A DNA stretch of 64,000 nucleotides, taken from the NCBI GenBank assembly GCA_945859605.1, contig OX243828.1, positions 21,734,935-21,798,934 on the forward strand. Direction: 5' to 3'. This document shows positions 25,401-37,244 of the stretch, piece after piece. The notes beneath the pieces are model-generated. The model ran no database searches. It saw nothing but the letters and a program-made list of their open reading frames with translations, and was not told the DNA's origin. The stretch comes from Lumbricus rubellus. Taxonomy: Eukaryota > Annelida > Clitellata > Crassiclitellata > Lumbricidae. Numbering within the stretch: the first letter of the stretch is position 1; the number at the start of each line of letters is the position of its first letter. Made by a program: the position numbers and the translations under genes.

Positions 25401-28400
25401 AAATAAACAGACTATGAGAATATTTTAGCAAACCAACTCCTAGTTATATTTTATTCCAACAATTAAATCTAAAACTAAACAATTAACATTCAAAAAAATT
25501 TACAATTAAAAAAAATTATTTATTTTTAAATTGCGACAATTGATGCAAGGCAGAACACAATGCTCACCAGGTGGCTTTTGACTCGTGGCAGAAGTTTCTG
25601 AAGGATTCGGTCGTGATGAGTCTGAAATCGCAATAACTTCGGAAAACCCGGAATGAAGAAACCTATAATGAAGCAGACAATACACAAATATGATATTGTA
25701 ATTGTAATTACGACAATTTTTATAGCATCGTCGGTAGCAACTAGCAAGCTACTTCTAGGATGCTTCACACACAGCCTAATACAATTGTCAAAGTTCAGTA
25801 TGATAATATTATCATGACAAAACAGAGATTGACAATCATGAGATGAAGAACTTGGATTATCACAAATGCAAAATCCAGCTAAATAACTAATGGATCAACA
25901 TCAACACAAACACAAGATAAAAAACTGGATCAACATTATTATTATTAATATCATCTGGTCACCTGGTGCCGTCAGCTACTGGAGCTCTGGCGAAAGCCCT
26001 GGTGCATCCTCTCCAGTTGATCCTCTCCCTAGTCGCCTCTCTTAGTTCCTCCAGTCTCATGCCAGACTTTTCCTGTACCTCATCCAACCATTTCTTCCTT
26101 GGTCTTCCGCATCTTCTCCTTCCCTCACCGCATGCCGTCATCAGCTCCTTTTCCAAACCGTTAGATCTCATCACATGGCCGAAGTAGCTCAATTTCCTCC
26201 AAGTTGCTGTTTGCTGCAGTGTCTCCTCCCTCTCTATTCCGAGCTCCTCGCGCACCGATTCGTTAGTTCTCTTCTCCGTCCATGAAATCCTTAGCATCTT
26301 TCTCCAAATCCACATCTCACACGCGTTGATTTTCTTTTCCATATCCCGTGTCTTTGTCCATGTCTCGCATCCATATAGGACGACTGGGAAGATCAGTGCT
26401 CTTACCAGTCTTTTCTTTGTTGCCCTGCTCACATATTTGTCCTTCCAAATCTTTTCCAGACCGTTCATTGCCGTTTTCCCCATTGTTACCCTCCTCCTTA
26501 TTTCCATATCACTTCTTCCCTCCTTCTCTATCATAGATCCCAGGAATGTGAAGCTCGATACTACCTCTATCGTTTCTCCATCCACCTCAAAGTTTTTCCA
26601 TGTTGCAGTTGTCATAACCTTTGTTTTCTTTACATTGAAGTATAATCCCGCCTTTTCGCTTTCCTTCCTGACTCTTCTTATTAACTCGACTAGGTCGTCC
26701 CTCTTACCCGCCAATAATGTCGTATCATCGGCGTACCTCAGATTATTCAGTATTTTCCCCGCTATCCTTACCCCCTCTGTTGCCTCCTCCAATCCAGCCC
26801 TCCTCATAATTCTCTCGGCATACAGATTGAACAGGAAAGGGGACAAAATGCACCCCTGCCTCACTCCTTTCCTTATTTTAAATTTCCCTGTGTCACCATA
26901 TTCAGTTCTTATTACCGCTTCTTGATCCACATAGAGGCCCTTTAGTAGTTTAATCAAATGCTTCGGAATTCCCATCTCAATTAGCGTCTGCCACAGTAGT
27001 GTATGATATATGCAATCAAACGCCTTGCTATAGTCTATGAAACACATATGCACCTGTTGCCCGTATTCCCTCTGTCTCTCCATAATCCACCTTATATTGG
27101 CGATGTGATCGCGCGTTCCTCGCGCCTTCCTAAATCCCGCTTGGTTGGTTGGTAGTTCCCTTTCGATTGTCTTCTCCATTCTTTTGTGAATTATTTTGAG
27201 GAGTATTTTGCTCGTGTGCGATATCATCGCTATCGTTCGATAATTTCCACACTCTCTCGCATCTCCTTTCTTGAATATTGGTATGAACACGGACCTTTTC
27301 CAGTCCTCCGGCCACTGCCCAGTTTTCCAGATTTGATTGCATAGTATTGTAATAGTTCTCACCACTGCTTCATCTCCCGCTTTTACCAGTTCTATAGGTA
27401 TTCCATCATGTCCTGGCGCTTTGTTGTCCTTGAGCTGTTTTATCGCCCACTCCACCTCTACCTCCAATATATCTGGTTCGTTCTCAACTTCCTCTATTTT
27501 GATGTTTTCCTTCTCGACACATTCATCTTCCATGTACAGCTCTTCCGTATACTCTCTCCACCTTTCCTTTATCTCCTCCTCATCTCCTATTATCTTCCCA
27601 TCCTTCGACTTGAGTGAACCCATTCTAGGGCCTGCTGTCTTTGTTATTTCCTTCATCTTTGCGAACAGTTCTTTAGTTCTTCCTTTCTTTCCTTCTTCCT
27701 CCAGTTCTCTGCACATTTCGTTGAGATGGTTTTCTTTATCCTCCCTTGCCTTCCTTTGGAAGGTCTTATTCAACGTTTTTACCCTATCCCTGTTCCCTTC
27801 CTTCTTTGCTTCTCTCCTTTCTATTGCCACCTCAATGGTCTCTTCGGATAACCATGGGGTAGTTTTCCTTGACGTTTTCTTTGGTACATGTTTCACGCAG
27901 TCTCCTGGATCGCAGTTTTTATCTTTGTCCATAACGTGTTCGTATCCTGCTCTTCTATTGTATCGTCTGTCTCTAAGATCTCAAACCTGTTCTTTATCTC
28001 TACTCTGTATTCTGGTGTTATGCCTTTGCAATCAAAACTGGTCAGTGTTTTATCTCTCTTCATCTTCTTCAACTTTAGCTGCAATGTAGCCACTATTATC
28101 TCGTGGTCTGTTCCGCAATCCGCCCCCGGTCTTGTTCTTACGTCTTTTATCGTGCTCTTCCATCTTTTGTTCACCACCACGTAGTCGATCTGATTCCGGT
28201 GTTTTCCATCCGGTGACGTCCATGTATAAAGTCTTCTTTTCGGTTGTTCGAACCATGTGTTCATTATTCTTAGCTCATTGGAAGCACAGAACTCCACCAT
28301 TCTCTCCCCTGCCTCATTCCGTACACCCAGTCCGTACTTACCCACTACTTCTTCCTTTCCATTTCTGTCCTCACCAACTTTCGCATTGAAGTCACCCATA

Positions 28401-31400
28401 ATCACCAGTATGTCTCCTCTCGGTGTTGTGTCAATTGTTCCTTGCAGGTCCAAGTAGAAGGCTTCCTGCTCCTCCTCCGTCGCCATCGCTGTAGGGGCAT
28501 ATACTTGTATGATTGTTGTGTTGATCTTTCCACCACGAAATCTTACACTCAGTACTCTGTCACTCACTGTATTATAACCCATTATCGCATCAGCGCTCGT
28601 CCTATCGCACATGATTGCTACTCCGTTTCTTCTCCTCTCATCCTGCCCAGACATTACTATCTTAAAACCGTTCCAACTAAAATGTCCTTTTCCCTTCCAT
28701 CTTGTCTCACATAATCCCAGTATCGCTATATCCATTCTTCCCATCTCTTTTTGGATGATGTCCATCTTCCCACTCTGCATGCTTCTGACATTCCATGATC
28801 CGACTTTCATGGCTTTTTTACAGCTCATGTCAAGTCTTTGCTTCCTGGTCATATCCGCCGCTGGACGTCCTTTCGGCTTTGGTCCTGTGGCTTCATTAGA
28901 ACCTGAATCTCCCGACTCGACACTGTGCTCATCCCCAGTAGCCATTAAGTCACCCTCAGGCCTGAGGGTCTCACCTTTGGTGACTATCGTTGATTCACTC
29001 TTTAGATACACCATGACTATTAATATAAATTAATATAATTATTATTATTATACTGCTGTTGAGTGGCTATGTGTGAACTGCAAAAGCTAAATAAATAATT
29101 ATCACTATTATCATTGACTTTTTAAATAGCGCACCTTCAAGGTAACCTACTCAGAAGCATTCCCAGTTTAACAATGGCTAAATAAGGCAGTTTTTAAGCA
29201 AGAAAGAAACACATAATGGTGTGACCTCTAGGCACAAGGCAGAGCGCAACAGGGAGCCCATTCTAGAACCAGCCACTGAGAAGTGTGCCTCTGCACTATA
29301 TAGTAATAAAGAGCCACAGAACTGAAAAATAGAGAACAAGAGACAGAGAACAGAAGATCAGAGGACGAACCATGCATCGAATGTCGCTTATGGCTCATCA
29401 GCGCAGACAACGCCCAGAAAGCATCCTACAACAACAACAACAACAACAACAACAATACAACAGTCAACCCCAAAACAACCCACAGACCCGCAGCTTAGTC
29501 TTAGAAATAGACATTAAATGATGCAAAAAAAGCAGACTCGCTTATTATAATTATACCTCTGATGAACTCTGCATAGGGCATCTAGAATTCTCAGTGACTC
29601 TAACTGTGGGGTGTAGTGGTATAGTTGGTATGTTCTTTGCCTTGCAGCTGGAGTGTGGCAGGTTCGAATCCACCTCAAGTTGCCTCGTAGGGACCTTGGG
29701 CAAGTCCTTCAATCGCAATTGCTCAGCGCTTCGGTGTGAAACTCTGATTCAGTGTCCACGCTGTAGTCGAGAGCGCTTCTGAGTATAGAGATCGTGAAGG
29801 GGCACTGCAACAAGTCCACATACATACATAAATACAGCATTTGTCTAGTTTTCCCCCTGGCAAATGACAACTTGACTAGAGAAGGTATTACCTATCTGTC
29901 AGGCCTGCCTTGTAACTTTGTAAGATGGAGAGAAGACAAAATACCAAATGTATTGTATTACATTGCATTGAATAGCATCATGCCGCATTGCATTGCATTC
30001 ATAGAGTTTAAGTCTGAGTCACTACCTCTTCTCTTAAGTACATGAGGAGAAGGGCAGCGATCTGACTCATTCCCTGACAGTATCCCACTTCCGTGTTGTA
30101 CATGGAATAAGCGGCCAAGACATGGAACAATGCCTGCTGTCTGAAACAGAAAAAGACACGTGTACACGTCTTCACGAGACAACGAAATTACACAGCACAA
30201 CAAAAAATGGAATTCTGTGCATCGAAATTAAATTCGTAAAAAACGTATGGCACTTGGATTGTTAAACCATAATTATCACCAACTCCACTCCACGTCATTC
30301 AGTCTTACCGCATACTTGTCAACTTGTATTTGTCATATTTGTCAATTTGTATTAATATTGTGGGGTGCGGTGGTCTAGTGGTGGCGTCGTTGCCTTGGAG
30401 CCGGAAGGTCCGAGGTTCGAATCCACCTCGCCGCGTAAGGACCTTGGGCATGTCCTTCACTTACAATTGCTCAGCGCTTCGGCGTGAAACTCCGATGCAG
30501 TGTCCGCTCTGCATCGGGAGCGCCTCTGAGTAGAGAGAGCTTGAAGGGGCGCTATAACAAGTGCACATACAAACAAAATACATGAATATTATTATAAACG
30601 GGTCAAATAGCAGCCTTGTATTGGGTATCCAAGGACGTCGACAGTTACGCTCTGCTGATAAGGGAGTCCTCTTGGTTCCTTTTGCTCGTACTGCTATCAT
30701 GAAGAATCGAGCCTTTTCTGTGGTTGGCCTAGTGTTCTGGAATGGCCTTCTCTTTGAGCTACGCTTACACCCTGGGACTCTACCAGGATCGTTCTTTACT
30801 AAACTTAAAACTGTTCTTTTTCGGCGCGCTTGAGTCTGGAGCGCCTCTGAGTATTTTTTTTACTGGAAGAAGCGCTATATAGATGTCTAAATGAATGAAT
30901 GAATAGCGTAGAGCCTCTTCGGTTGTTGGCCCCTCCACTTGGAATGGGCTCCCGCTTACTACCTCAGAATAACCTTCCTGCTTTATACAGTAGATAAAGA
31001 TTTTTTTAGCCATAGCTGGGCTGGGAATAGGATGAAAATCAGAGGCAGAATCAATAGATGTGGTTATGAAATGAAATGCGGACTCATGCTGACGTACGTT
31101 ACGTTGTAACGCTGGCGAAACATGAGGTGATTACGATACGTCCGATTCACGTCCAAGTCGATCTGTCGAATGTCTGGCGACCAACGAAGAGCGCTTCGCT
31201 TCATGTGCTACAAATACAACAATAAGATGATACATTTATTTATTGCCAAAGAAACAAAAAAGAACATAAGTACAATAGTGGAAACACAACGGTCTCTAAG
31301 CAACAGGAAGCCCGGAAAAAGCTAAGAGCTTACATCAACCTGGCCCCTAATGTACAAATACATTTTAGTCAACGATCCATGTCACACAATTGTTATTAGC

Positions 31401-34400
31401 AGAGACCACATGAATGTTAGTACTGACCAATATTATACAGCAATATAGCAACATCATCAGTACAAAATTATAGAAACAAAATTAAACTGAACCACAGGTG
31501 CAATATATAGCAGAGCAAAAAAAGAAGATATGAAAACGAAATTACGAAAACAACAACTGAAACTAAAAAGAAAAGATGCTGAGGTATGCATAACAGCAAA
31601 ATAATATAATATACCGACAATCTCGCTGTAAAAGTGTTAAACAGAGTGAAGCAGAAACCACTGAAGAAGCAGATGATGGATGAGAGGCGCTTCAAATTAT
31701 TAGTGTGGTTCAAAAATTGGAAATGTTGCTCTGGATGTCTTTTAAGGAGAGGAGCAAACTTATGGCCATCAGAAGTAAATAAACAGACCATACAGAAAGT
31801 CAGTGGCTACATCAACCTACTTCCTAGATCTAGAAAATCTAGGTAGAAGAATTCCATAGTCTTTGTTCAGCAGCTATTTCAGCACACAATTAATCAGCTC
31901 ATGCTTTATCAGAAGCACCAGGGCTATTTTAGTGTGCAGTTCTACACAAAACGTGCAGTTTTAAATGGATTTGTTCAGTTGCAGAGGCACTTCTGTGCAA
32001 ATAAAAAAAGTAAGAAGGTCATTGTCATCCTATTGCGAGTAATTTACGATGGAGGATCGGAAGGGAAAGACGGGGTTGTGCAGTTCTAAAAATTTCTTAA
32101 AAGAAGACCAGAGAAGCACTCAATCATAACCAAGCAAAAAAAATTCCCGATTTCTTCAGGCAATGATTCCGCTGGCAGGAACTCACTTCATAGATTCCCG
32201 CTTGCTCTTTGCTTATTTTTGGAAGGTCGAGGATTAGACTCCAGGCCAAGCCACGTACAGACTCTGGAATTCCTTTGTAGACTCGCCGTGTCATCTACAA
32301 CGCACCACATAAACTTCAAACTTTATGAAAAAATACCCTTGTTCCTAATTTTGCCTACTTTGCAATTTTCAGTTACTTGCCAAAGATTTTTATCGAGACT
32401 ATTGTGTTTTTCCCCTCCTGCAAAAACATATGCGATCACCCACGTCTGGCAGATTTATAAAAGACAGCAGAAATGTTTCTGAACAACGTATTGCAGTCTG
32501 ACGTTTACGGTTCCCGGACAATTCGGGCCGAAAAATTTTAGCACCCAAACTCGTGATGGGACTTCCACTTTAGGTCAGATTTTCCTAGCCTGCCCATCTC
32601 CATCACCCAAAATGCATACTGTCCAAACTAATATTAATCTGACACCCGTCTATGTATCGGGCATAAAAAATTCGGCCTATATAGGTATGAAACTTACATT
32701 GATCTAAATGAGATGCCTATAAGTTGCTAATTTACTGCATTTAACTACTAATTTCAGTTTCTAATTTCTGTTAGTGGATCAATTTTTGAAGATCAGACAA
32801 TTTTTGCTTGGTGCCATATAATTATAATTCACACCATTGATAAACAAAAGTTTCATAGCCGTAAGAGCAATATTTTTACATGCACTCCGAATTGTCCGGG
32901 TCCGAATTGTCCGGTCCGAATTGTCCGGACACCGATGTTTACATGATATAAACAATTTCAAAGCTGAAAAGTAGTTAATAGGACCTTTTCGCTTGGTCCC
33001 ATAAACAATTTCAAAGCTGAAAAGTAGTTAAAATGGACCTTTTCGCTTGGTCCCATAAACAATTTCAAAGCTGAAAAGTAGTTAAAATGGACCTTTTCGC
33101 TTGGTCCCATAAACAATTTCAAAGCTGAAAAGTAGTTAAAATGGACCTTTTCGCATGGTCCCATAAACAATTTCAAAGCTGAAAAGTAGTTAAAATGGAC
33201 CTTTTCGCTTGGTCCCATAAACAATTTCAAAGCTGAAAAGTGGTTAAAATGGACCTTTTCGCTTGGTCCCATAAACAATTTCAAAGCTGAAAAGTAGTTA
33301 AAATGGACCTTTTCGCTTGGTCCCATAAACAATTTCAAAGCTGCAAAGTAGTTAAAATGGACCTTTTCGCTTGGTCCCATAAACAATTTCAAAGCTGAAA
33401 AGTAGTTAAAATGGACCTTTTCGCTTGGTCCCATAAACAATTTCAAAGCTGCAAAGTAGTTAAAAAGGACCTTTTCGCTTGGTCCCATAAACAATTTCAA
33501 AGCTGAAAAGTGGTTAAAATGGACCTTTTCGCTTGGTCCCATAAACAATTTCAAAGCTGAAAAGTAGTTAAAATGGACCTTTTCGCTTGGTCCCATAAAC
33601 AATTTCAAAGCTGAAAAGTAGTTAAAATGGACCTTTTCGCTTGGTCCCATAAACAATTTCAAAGCTGAAAAGTAGTTAAAATGGACCTTTTCGCTTGGTC
33701 CCATAAACAATTTCAAAGCTGCAAAGTAGTTAAAATGGACCTTTTCGCTTGGTCCCATAAACAATTTCAAAGCTGCAAAGTAGTTAAAAAGGACCTTTTC
33801 GCTTGGAAAGTGTTGGTCCCATTTCTTTGTCATACTGAGCCACTTCTGAGTTCGTTCCTGCTCCAAATGTTGAGCCTAAGTAAGAGCAGAAAACCAGAGA
33901 AGATAAAATAAGTAAATATTCTTTAATATAACCAGCACTCTGGTGAATACTTATGACAATTGCGCCTCTGAGTAGTTTCTTGAAGAGGCACTATATAAAT
34001 TCTAATAATGAATGAATATAAAATTCACATAAGACATAAAAAACTATGAAGACTAAACAAACTAATAATTAATTAATATGTGAACTATATTCTAGTTATG
34101 AATGTCTTCCTCATTTGATTGTCTGCTCGTGGCAGTACACAGTCATGGCATCAGGGGTGTAGATTATAAACCATCTGCTTCCATGGGGAGCAACTCGTGG
34201 AGGACATGGCCTGGTCTTGCAAGAAGTGCCGCAAACAAGCAGAAAACACCAGATATAAGAAGACATCAGCAAACGTGCAACACAGAAGAGAGACAGGCAG
34301 ACAGACAGAGAAACAAGAAGAAACAGAGACTGTAGATATGACAACTTTCAAAATCACTTTCCAAGGAGAATCTCTGCAACAAAACTTAAAACAATTCTTT

Positions 34401-37064
34401 GTTAACATAAATACGGTATGTAAAAAGAACTTCGAACCTACGTTTTAACGCAAAAGATCAGAGCTTACGAAAGAAATAGTGAAATTGATTCTTAATGTGA
34501 AAGACTGCCTCATAACTTGAGTGCAAGAAATTTTTTTTTTTAAATCAACCCGGTATCTCAGTCTAAAGCACCTGAGACAGGTGTTTAGGTTGACATGTCA
34601 GCCTGATATTTTAGATGACCATTTTAAACAGGTATTTTGAGCAGGTATGCTAAATAGGTATTTTGGTAGGTAGTTTAAACAAGTTAGAGAGGCATTTTAT
34701 GGGCATGTATTTTTAACAGCGAACTGCATGAATTACCTTCTGATGAGCTATAATTCAAATAGTGCTAGAAAAAAATCAGTGATAACAACTACACTCAAAA
34801 TTACCTTCTGCAGTGCGGATGCTGGCAATGTTGGAAGATTCTGGTTGCTGTAGATAACAAAGTAACATTCATATCAGAAAAAGATACGGCCTGTTCAACC
34901 AGTGGTTGGCTGGGCGTCACTGAAGGGGTGCTATATATATTATATTTGTAAAACTGTAATAATAACAATAAAAAATGACAATAATAATAATAATGACAAT
35001 AATAATAATAATAACAACATTTGACAATTTATATGGTGCAGTAACACAGCCATGCAAGGGTAATAAGCACAGATACAAATACAATAAGCACAGATACAGC
35101 ATGCAAACCAGGCTGCATGTTAACCCCTTTACCCGTTTGCCCCGAGAATATCCACTGAAAACACGGGCTTAACAGGAAAAATGAACGGGTAAAGGGTTAA
35201 TAGGATTAACGATACAGATGTCAAAATTCAGCACTACACCAGCACAGTGTAATAAATCAACTTAGTTCTGCTGGAAAATTGGAATCAGCAAATCACAGAG
35301 CTGCTTACTGGATGAATCCATATCTGTCTGTCACGTGGTAAACCTCAAAGTCCGGATCTTCCCACGGATCAATTGTCGCTCCGTCATCTCGACCCTGAAT
35401 AAAGAAATTTAGTCTGAGGTTTTAACTAACTTGAAAACTCTAATGTATTCAGAATAATAAAAATAATAATGATAATAACAACGACAATTTATATGGTGCA
35501 GCAACAGAGCCATGCCCTTACAAGGGCAATAAGCACAGATACAGACAAAATAAGCACAGATACAGCATGCAAACCAGGTTGCATGTTAATCCAAGCACAG
35601 CCAAATAACAGAACAGTTAGTAAGGAACATAGCCGTGTGACTCTAGGCATCAGAGGGAGCACAATGGAAGTCCAGGGCCAGCAATCAAAAAGAGCACCAC
35701 TGCTTAAAATTAATATCGGTAGTAGCGAGGGACTAAGATTTTGACATCATTATCAGACAATCAGAGAGCAGATTGCCACTGGACACAAGAGGTTGGGACA
35801 GCACAGTTATCTCATCATCATCATCATCAATATCATTGGGCTCAATGCTTGTAAGAGTCCAACGCCACTCTCTGTCTGAGTCTGTCTCGTGTCATGCTGC
35901 CCAGCTTCAACCAGTCCAGTCAGCAGGTCTGCTCCATACCATTAACATCTTGTAGCACCTAGACCACCTTGTCTGATTGAAGAGAATATTGGGAGAGAGG
36001 CATGAAGGACAACCTGGGACAATGCCCTATGTGTCCCACGCTCTCTCCCCCGGTCTGTCATGACCGGCCTGTGCATGTCTGCTCCACATCATGACACCTT
36101 GAAGCAACTGGGCCGCTATGTCACTTGTGTCATGGTTTTTGCGGATTTCAATCGTCTTGGTCTTTTCCTGGCAGTGTATCGCCACCCATTCTGGCAAACC
36201 TTCCTCCTTTGTCCGGGCTTAGGACCGGCACAGGGACGTTGTTGGTTCCCTGTGGCGGAGGATGGATGCAGTTTAACGTCGTGCCCAGGACATATATACA
36301 GGTACAGAAAGTACTACAGATATCCAGGCCCTCCATGCATCACCAGACCAATGCAGAAACCCTATACAGACGATCAGCTGTAAAAATGGAAGCCAGTGCA
36401 GCATATTTCCATAAACTCTGTCAAGTTTTTGGATTATGACCAATGATATTGCCTTATTGAAACATGCCTTACAGAAACAGTATGTGCAAACCAGGCTACG
36501 TGTTAACAGGATTAATGATGCAGAGTTCAAACTTCAGCACTACACTGCAGCTCATGTAGTACAGGACCTGTACAGTGCATTAACCAGTACAGTGTATCAA
36601 GTTAGTTCAGTTATGGAGGACAACATCACTTTGCATTAAGCAGAACGGTGCATGAACTAGCATTGCATAAATGAATCCTTCAACATGATTCAGTTCATAG
36701 AAACAGTTTGAGAGATGGTTTCAACTATCGATGTTAAATGAAAATCGGAGATTTGGTTTTCTGTGCGAAAACCAAAAATCAGTTTCACTGTTTACAAACC
36801 GATAAACGAATTCATATTTTTGCATTTGCACCGAGTATTAGCTCAAAGATTGTTGTGTGACAAACTAACTGCAAGAAATAAAAACCACATCTGCAATGCA
36901 GCGTTACCCATTATATGTATATGTTTTTTGACCCATGGTAAGATAGAAATCGATGTGCAGCACTTCGAGTGCAAAATGTCCACTCACCTGTTTATACTTG
37001 GCAACAATTGTTCGTCTTTCTTCGTCCGGATCGGAGTCTTCTGACTCTGAATCCGGACTGAAAT
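22418..37064 (-). CDS. USP6NL: USP6NL (RN-tre)-like TBC domain Rab GTPase-activating protein
   Basis: Twelve exons join in phase: 37064-36988, 35394-35309, 34847-34805, 33875-33795, 32294-32187, 31207-31098, 30140-30026, 29425-29371, 25662-25568, 24855-24790, 24266-24167 and 23121-22418 (stop TAA). Together they give about 546 residues. The TBC hallmarks are all present: [16 protein letters not shown], the arginine finger in IDLDVNRT, the glutamine finger in [19 protein letters not shown], then [15 protein letters not shown] and [14 protein letters not shown]. These follow the USP6NL order closely, so GAP activity toward endocytic Rabs is expected. The first coding exon was not found: the 37064 exon needs one base of a preceding codon and has no in-frame ATG. 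The tail is shorter than in the human protein and ends in a low-complexity Lys/Gly/Ser stretch. An RTE LINE, SINEs, a MITE and a 54-bp array sit in its introns. Confidence 0.88.
23796..24063 (-). mobile_element. CR1/L2-like LINE 3' end fragment
   Basis: Minus-strand copy of the same LINE as at 30600 ([38 protein letters not shown]), with the GGAGCGCCTCTGAG tail. In a USP6NL intron. Confidence 0.75.
25959..27932 (-). CDS. RTE LINE reverse transcriptase domain, 3' part of ORF2
   Basis: 657 residues, with the RT core [66 protein letters not shown] and the catalytic [11 protein letters not shown]. The C-terminus has the typical RTE block [17 protein letters not shown]...[16 protein letters not shown] and [12 protein letters not shown]. 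The frame is intact to the stop at 25959, so the copy is young. It is shifted by one base from the endonuclease frame. Confidence 0.92.
   Translation of the reverse strand: MDKDKNCDPGDCVKHVPKKTSRKTTPWLSEETIEVAIERREAKKEGNRDRVKTLNKTFQRKAREDKENHLNEMCRELEEEGKKGRTKELFAKMKEITKTAGPRMGSLKSKDGKIIGDEEEIKERWREYTEELYMEDECVEKENIKIEEVENEPDILEVEVEWAIKQLKDNKAPGHDGIPIELVKAGDEAVVRTITILCNQIWKTGQWPEDWKRSVFIPIFKKGDARECGNYRTIAMISHTSKILLKIIHKRMEKTIERELPTNQAGFRKARGTRDHIANIRWIMERQREYGQQVHMCFIDYSKAFDCIYHTLLWQTLIEMGIPKHLIKLLKGLYVDQEAVIRTEYGDTGKFKIRKGVRQGCILSPFLFNLYAERIMRRAGLEEATEGVRIAGKILNNLRYADDTTLLAGKRDDLVELIRRVRKESEKAGLYFNVKKTKVMTTATWKNFEVDGETIEVVSSFTFLGSMIEKEGRSDMEIRRRVTMGKTAMNGLEKIWKDKYVSRATKKRLVRALIFPVVLYGCETWTKTRDMEKKINACEMWIWRKMLRISWTEKRTNESVREELGIEREETLQQTATWRKLSYFGHVMRSNGLEKELMTACGEGRRRCGRPRKKWLDEVQEKSGMRLEELREATRERINWRGCTRAFARAPVADGTR
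27893..29014 (-). CDS. RTE LINE endonuclease domain (APE type), 5' part of ORF2
   Basis: 373 residues. APE-type endonuclease landmarks: [51 protein letters not shown] and the closing GTDHEIIVA. The nuclease nicks the target site for target-primed reverse transcription. In RTE elements endonuclease and RT form one protein; here the two frames overlap by about 40 bases (27932-27893), implying a single small indel, or frameshifting, at the joint. Confidence 0.9.
   Translation of the reverse strand: MVYLKSESTIVTKGETLRPEGDLMATGDEHSVESGDSGSNEATGPKPKGRPAADMTRKQRLDMSCKKAMKVGSWNVRSMQSGKMDIIQKEMGRMDIAILGLCETRWKGKGHFSWNGFKIVMSGQDERRRNGVAIMCDRTSADAIMGYNTVSDRVLSVRFRGGKINTTIIQVYAPTAMATEEEQEAFYLDLQGTIDTTPRGDILVIMGDFNAKVGEDRNGKEEVVGKYGLGVRNEAGERMVEFCASNELRIMNTWFEQPKRRLYTWTSPDGKHRNQIDYVVVNKRWKSTIKDVRTRPGADCGTDHEIIVATLQLKLKKMKRDKTLTSFDCKGITPEYRVEIKNRFEILETDDTIEEQDTNTLWTKIKTAIQETA
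29606..29834 (+). mobile_element. tRNA-derived SINE, copy 4 (diverged head)
   Basis: TGGGGTGTAGTGGTATAGTTGG head, B box GGTTCGAATCC, and a body and tail as in the other copies (GAGCGCTTCTGAG..GGGGCACTGCAAC). In a USP6NL intron. Confidence 0.85.
30360..30582 (+). mobile_element. tRNA-derived SINE, copy 5
   Basis: Best-preserved copy: GTGGGGTGCGGTGGTCTAGTGG, B box GGTTCGAATCC, and tail GGGAGCGCCTCTGAGTAGAG followed by GGGGCGCTATAACAAGTGC. It abuts a LINE 3' end with the same tail motif at 30600. Confidence 0.9.
30600..30905 (+). mobile_element. CR1/L2-like LINE 3' end fragment
   Basis: Encodes the ORF2 C-terminus [35 protein letters not shown]..., ending in GCGCCTCTGAGTA...GAAGCGCTATATAGAT and (AATG)n. 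The tail is shared with the tRNA-SINEs. A related shorter piece ([19 protein letters not shown]) follows at about 30906-30985. Confidence 0.75.
32508..32934. mobile_element. MITE-like element with CGG..CCGGACAATTCGG ends
   Basis: The left end, CGGTTCCCGGACAATTCGG at 32508, is inverted at the right end (CCGAATTGTCCGGACACCG, ending 32934). The right end holds three tandem copies of CCGAATTGTCCGG. GTTTAC occurs just outside both ends. No ORF. It sits in a USP6NL intron beside the 54-bp array. Confidence 0.6.
32944..33795 (-). repeat. 54-bp minisatellite carrying a USP6NL 5' splice site
   Basis: About 16 units. On the minus strand each contains CCAAGCGAAAAG|GTCC, the same bases that form the end and donor of USP6NL exon 33875-33795. 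The unit is a multiple of three and the frame of the upstream exon stays open through the whole array to a stop at 32958, giving an 18-residue repeat ([18 protein letters not shown]). Sequence variants among units (GCTGAAAAG/GCTGCAAAG, TAGTT/TGGTT) never create a stop in this frame. Confidence 0.95.
35120..35200. repeat. TTAA-ended short palindromic element, copy 3
   Basis: 81 bp. TTAACCCCTTTACCCGTT is inverted as AACGGGTAAAGGGTTAA. Its interior (GCCCCGA.AATATCC.CTGAAAAC) matches a degenerate copy at about 63053-63125. Confidence 0.65.
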
Positions 37065-37173
37065 CTAAACGCAAATCAAATTCTTCCAAATGAAACAGTG
37101 TTAAAAAATCAAAATCATAAACAAAGAAGTTGCATACAGGACATTAAGAAAACTAATGCTCGTTTAGTGGAAT

Positions 37174-37244
37174 TTAACCCTTTAATGTCGGAGGGTATAG
37201 GATTTCCCATATCATTTACTACCATCTCGGCATTAGAGGGTTAA
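37174..37244. repeat. TTAA-ended short palindromic element, copy 4
   Basis: 71 bp. TTAACCCTTTAATG.C is inverted as G.CATTAGAGGGTTAA. It lies just upstream of the first visible USP6NL exon. Confidence 0.55.

Larger units (their letters stand above)
25936..29051 (-). mobile_element. RTE/BovB-like non-LTR retrotransposon, near full length
   Basis: The endonuclease and reverse transcriptase together span 29014-25959. AT-rich or ATT-repeat tracts lie on both sides (about 29035-29051 and 25936-25950), consistent with the short microsatellite tail of RTE elements. Text patterns such as [18 protein letters not shown] and [18 protein letters not shown] are of the BovB/RTE type. It lies in the USP6NL intron between exons 29371 and 25662, in the gene's own orientation. 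A target duplication was not identified. Confidence 0.85.

Noticed and set aside
31468..31791. 107-residue ORF on the minus strand
   Set aside because: Low-complexity hydrophobic translation of AT-rich repeat-like sequence in a USP6NL intron; no domain seen.
32958..33866. 302-residue ORF as an independent repeat-protein gene
   Set aside because: Its first residues are a USP6NL exon and the rest is the 54-bp array; treated as a splice-junction minisatellite, not a separate gene.
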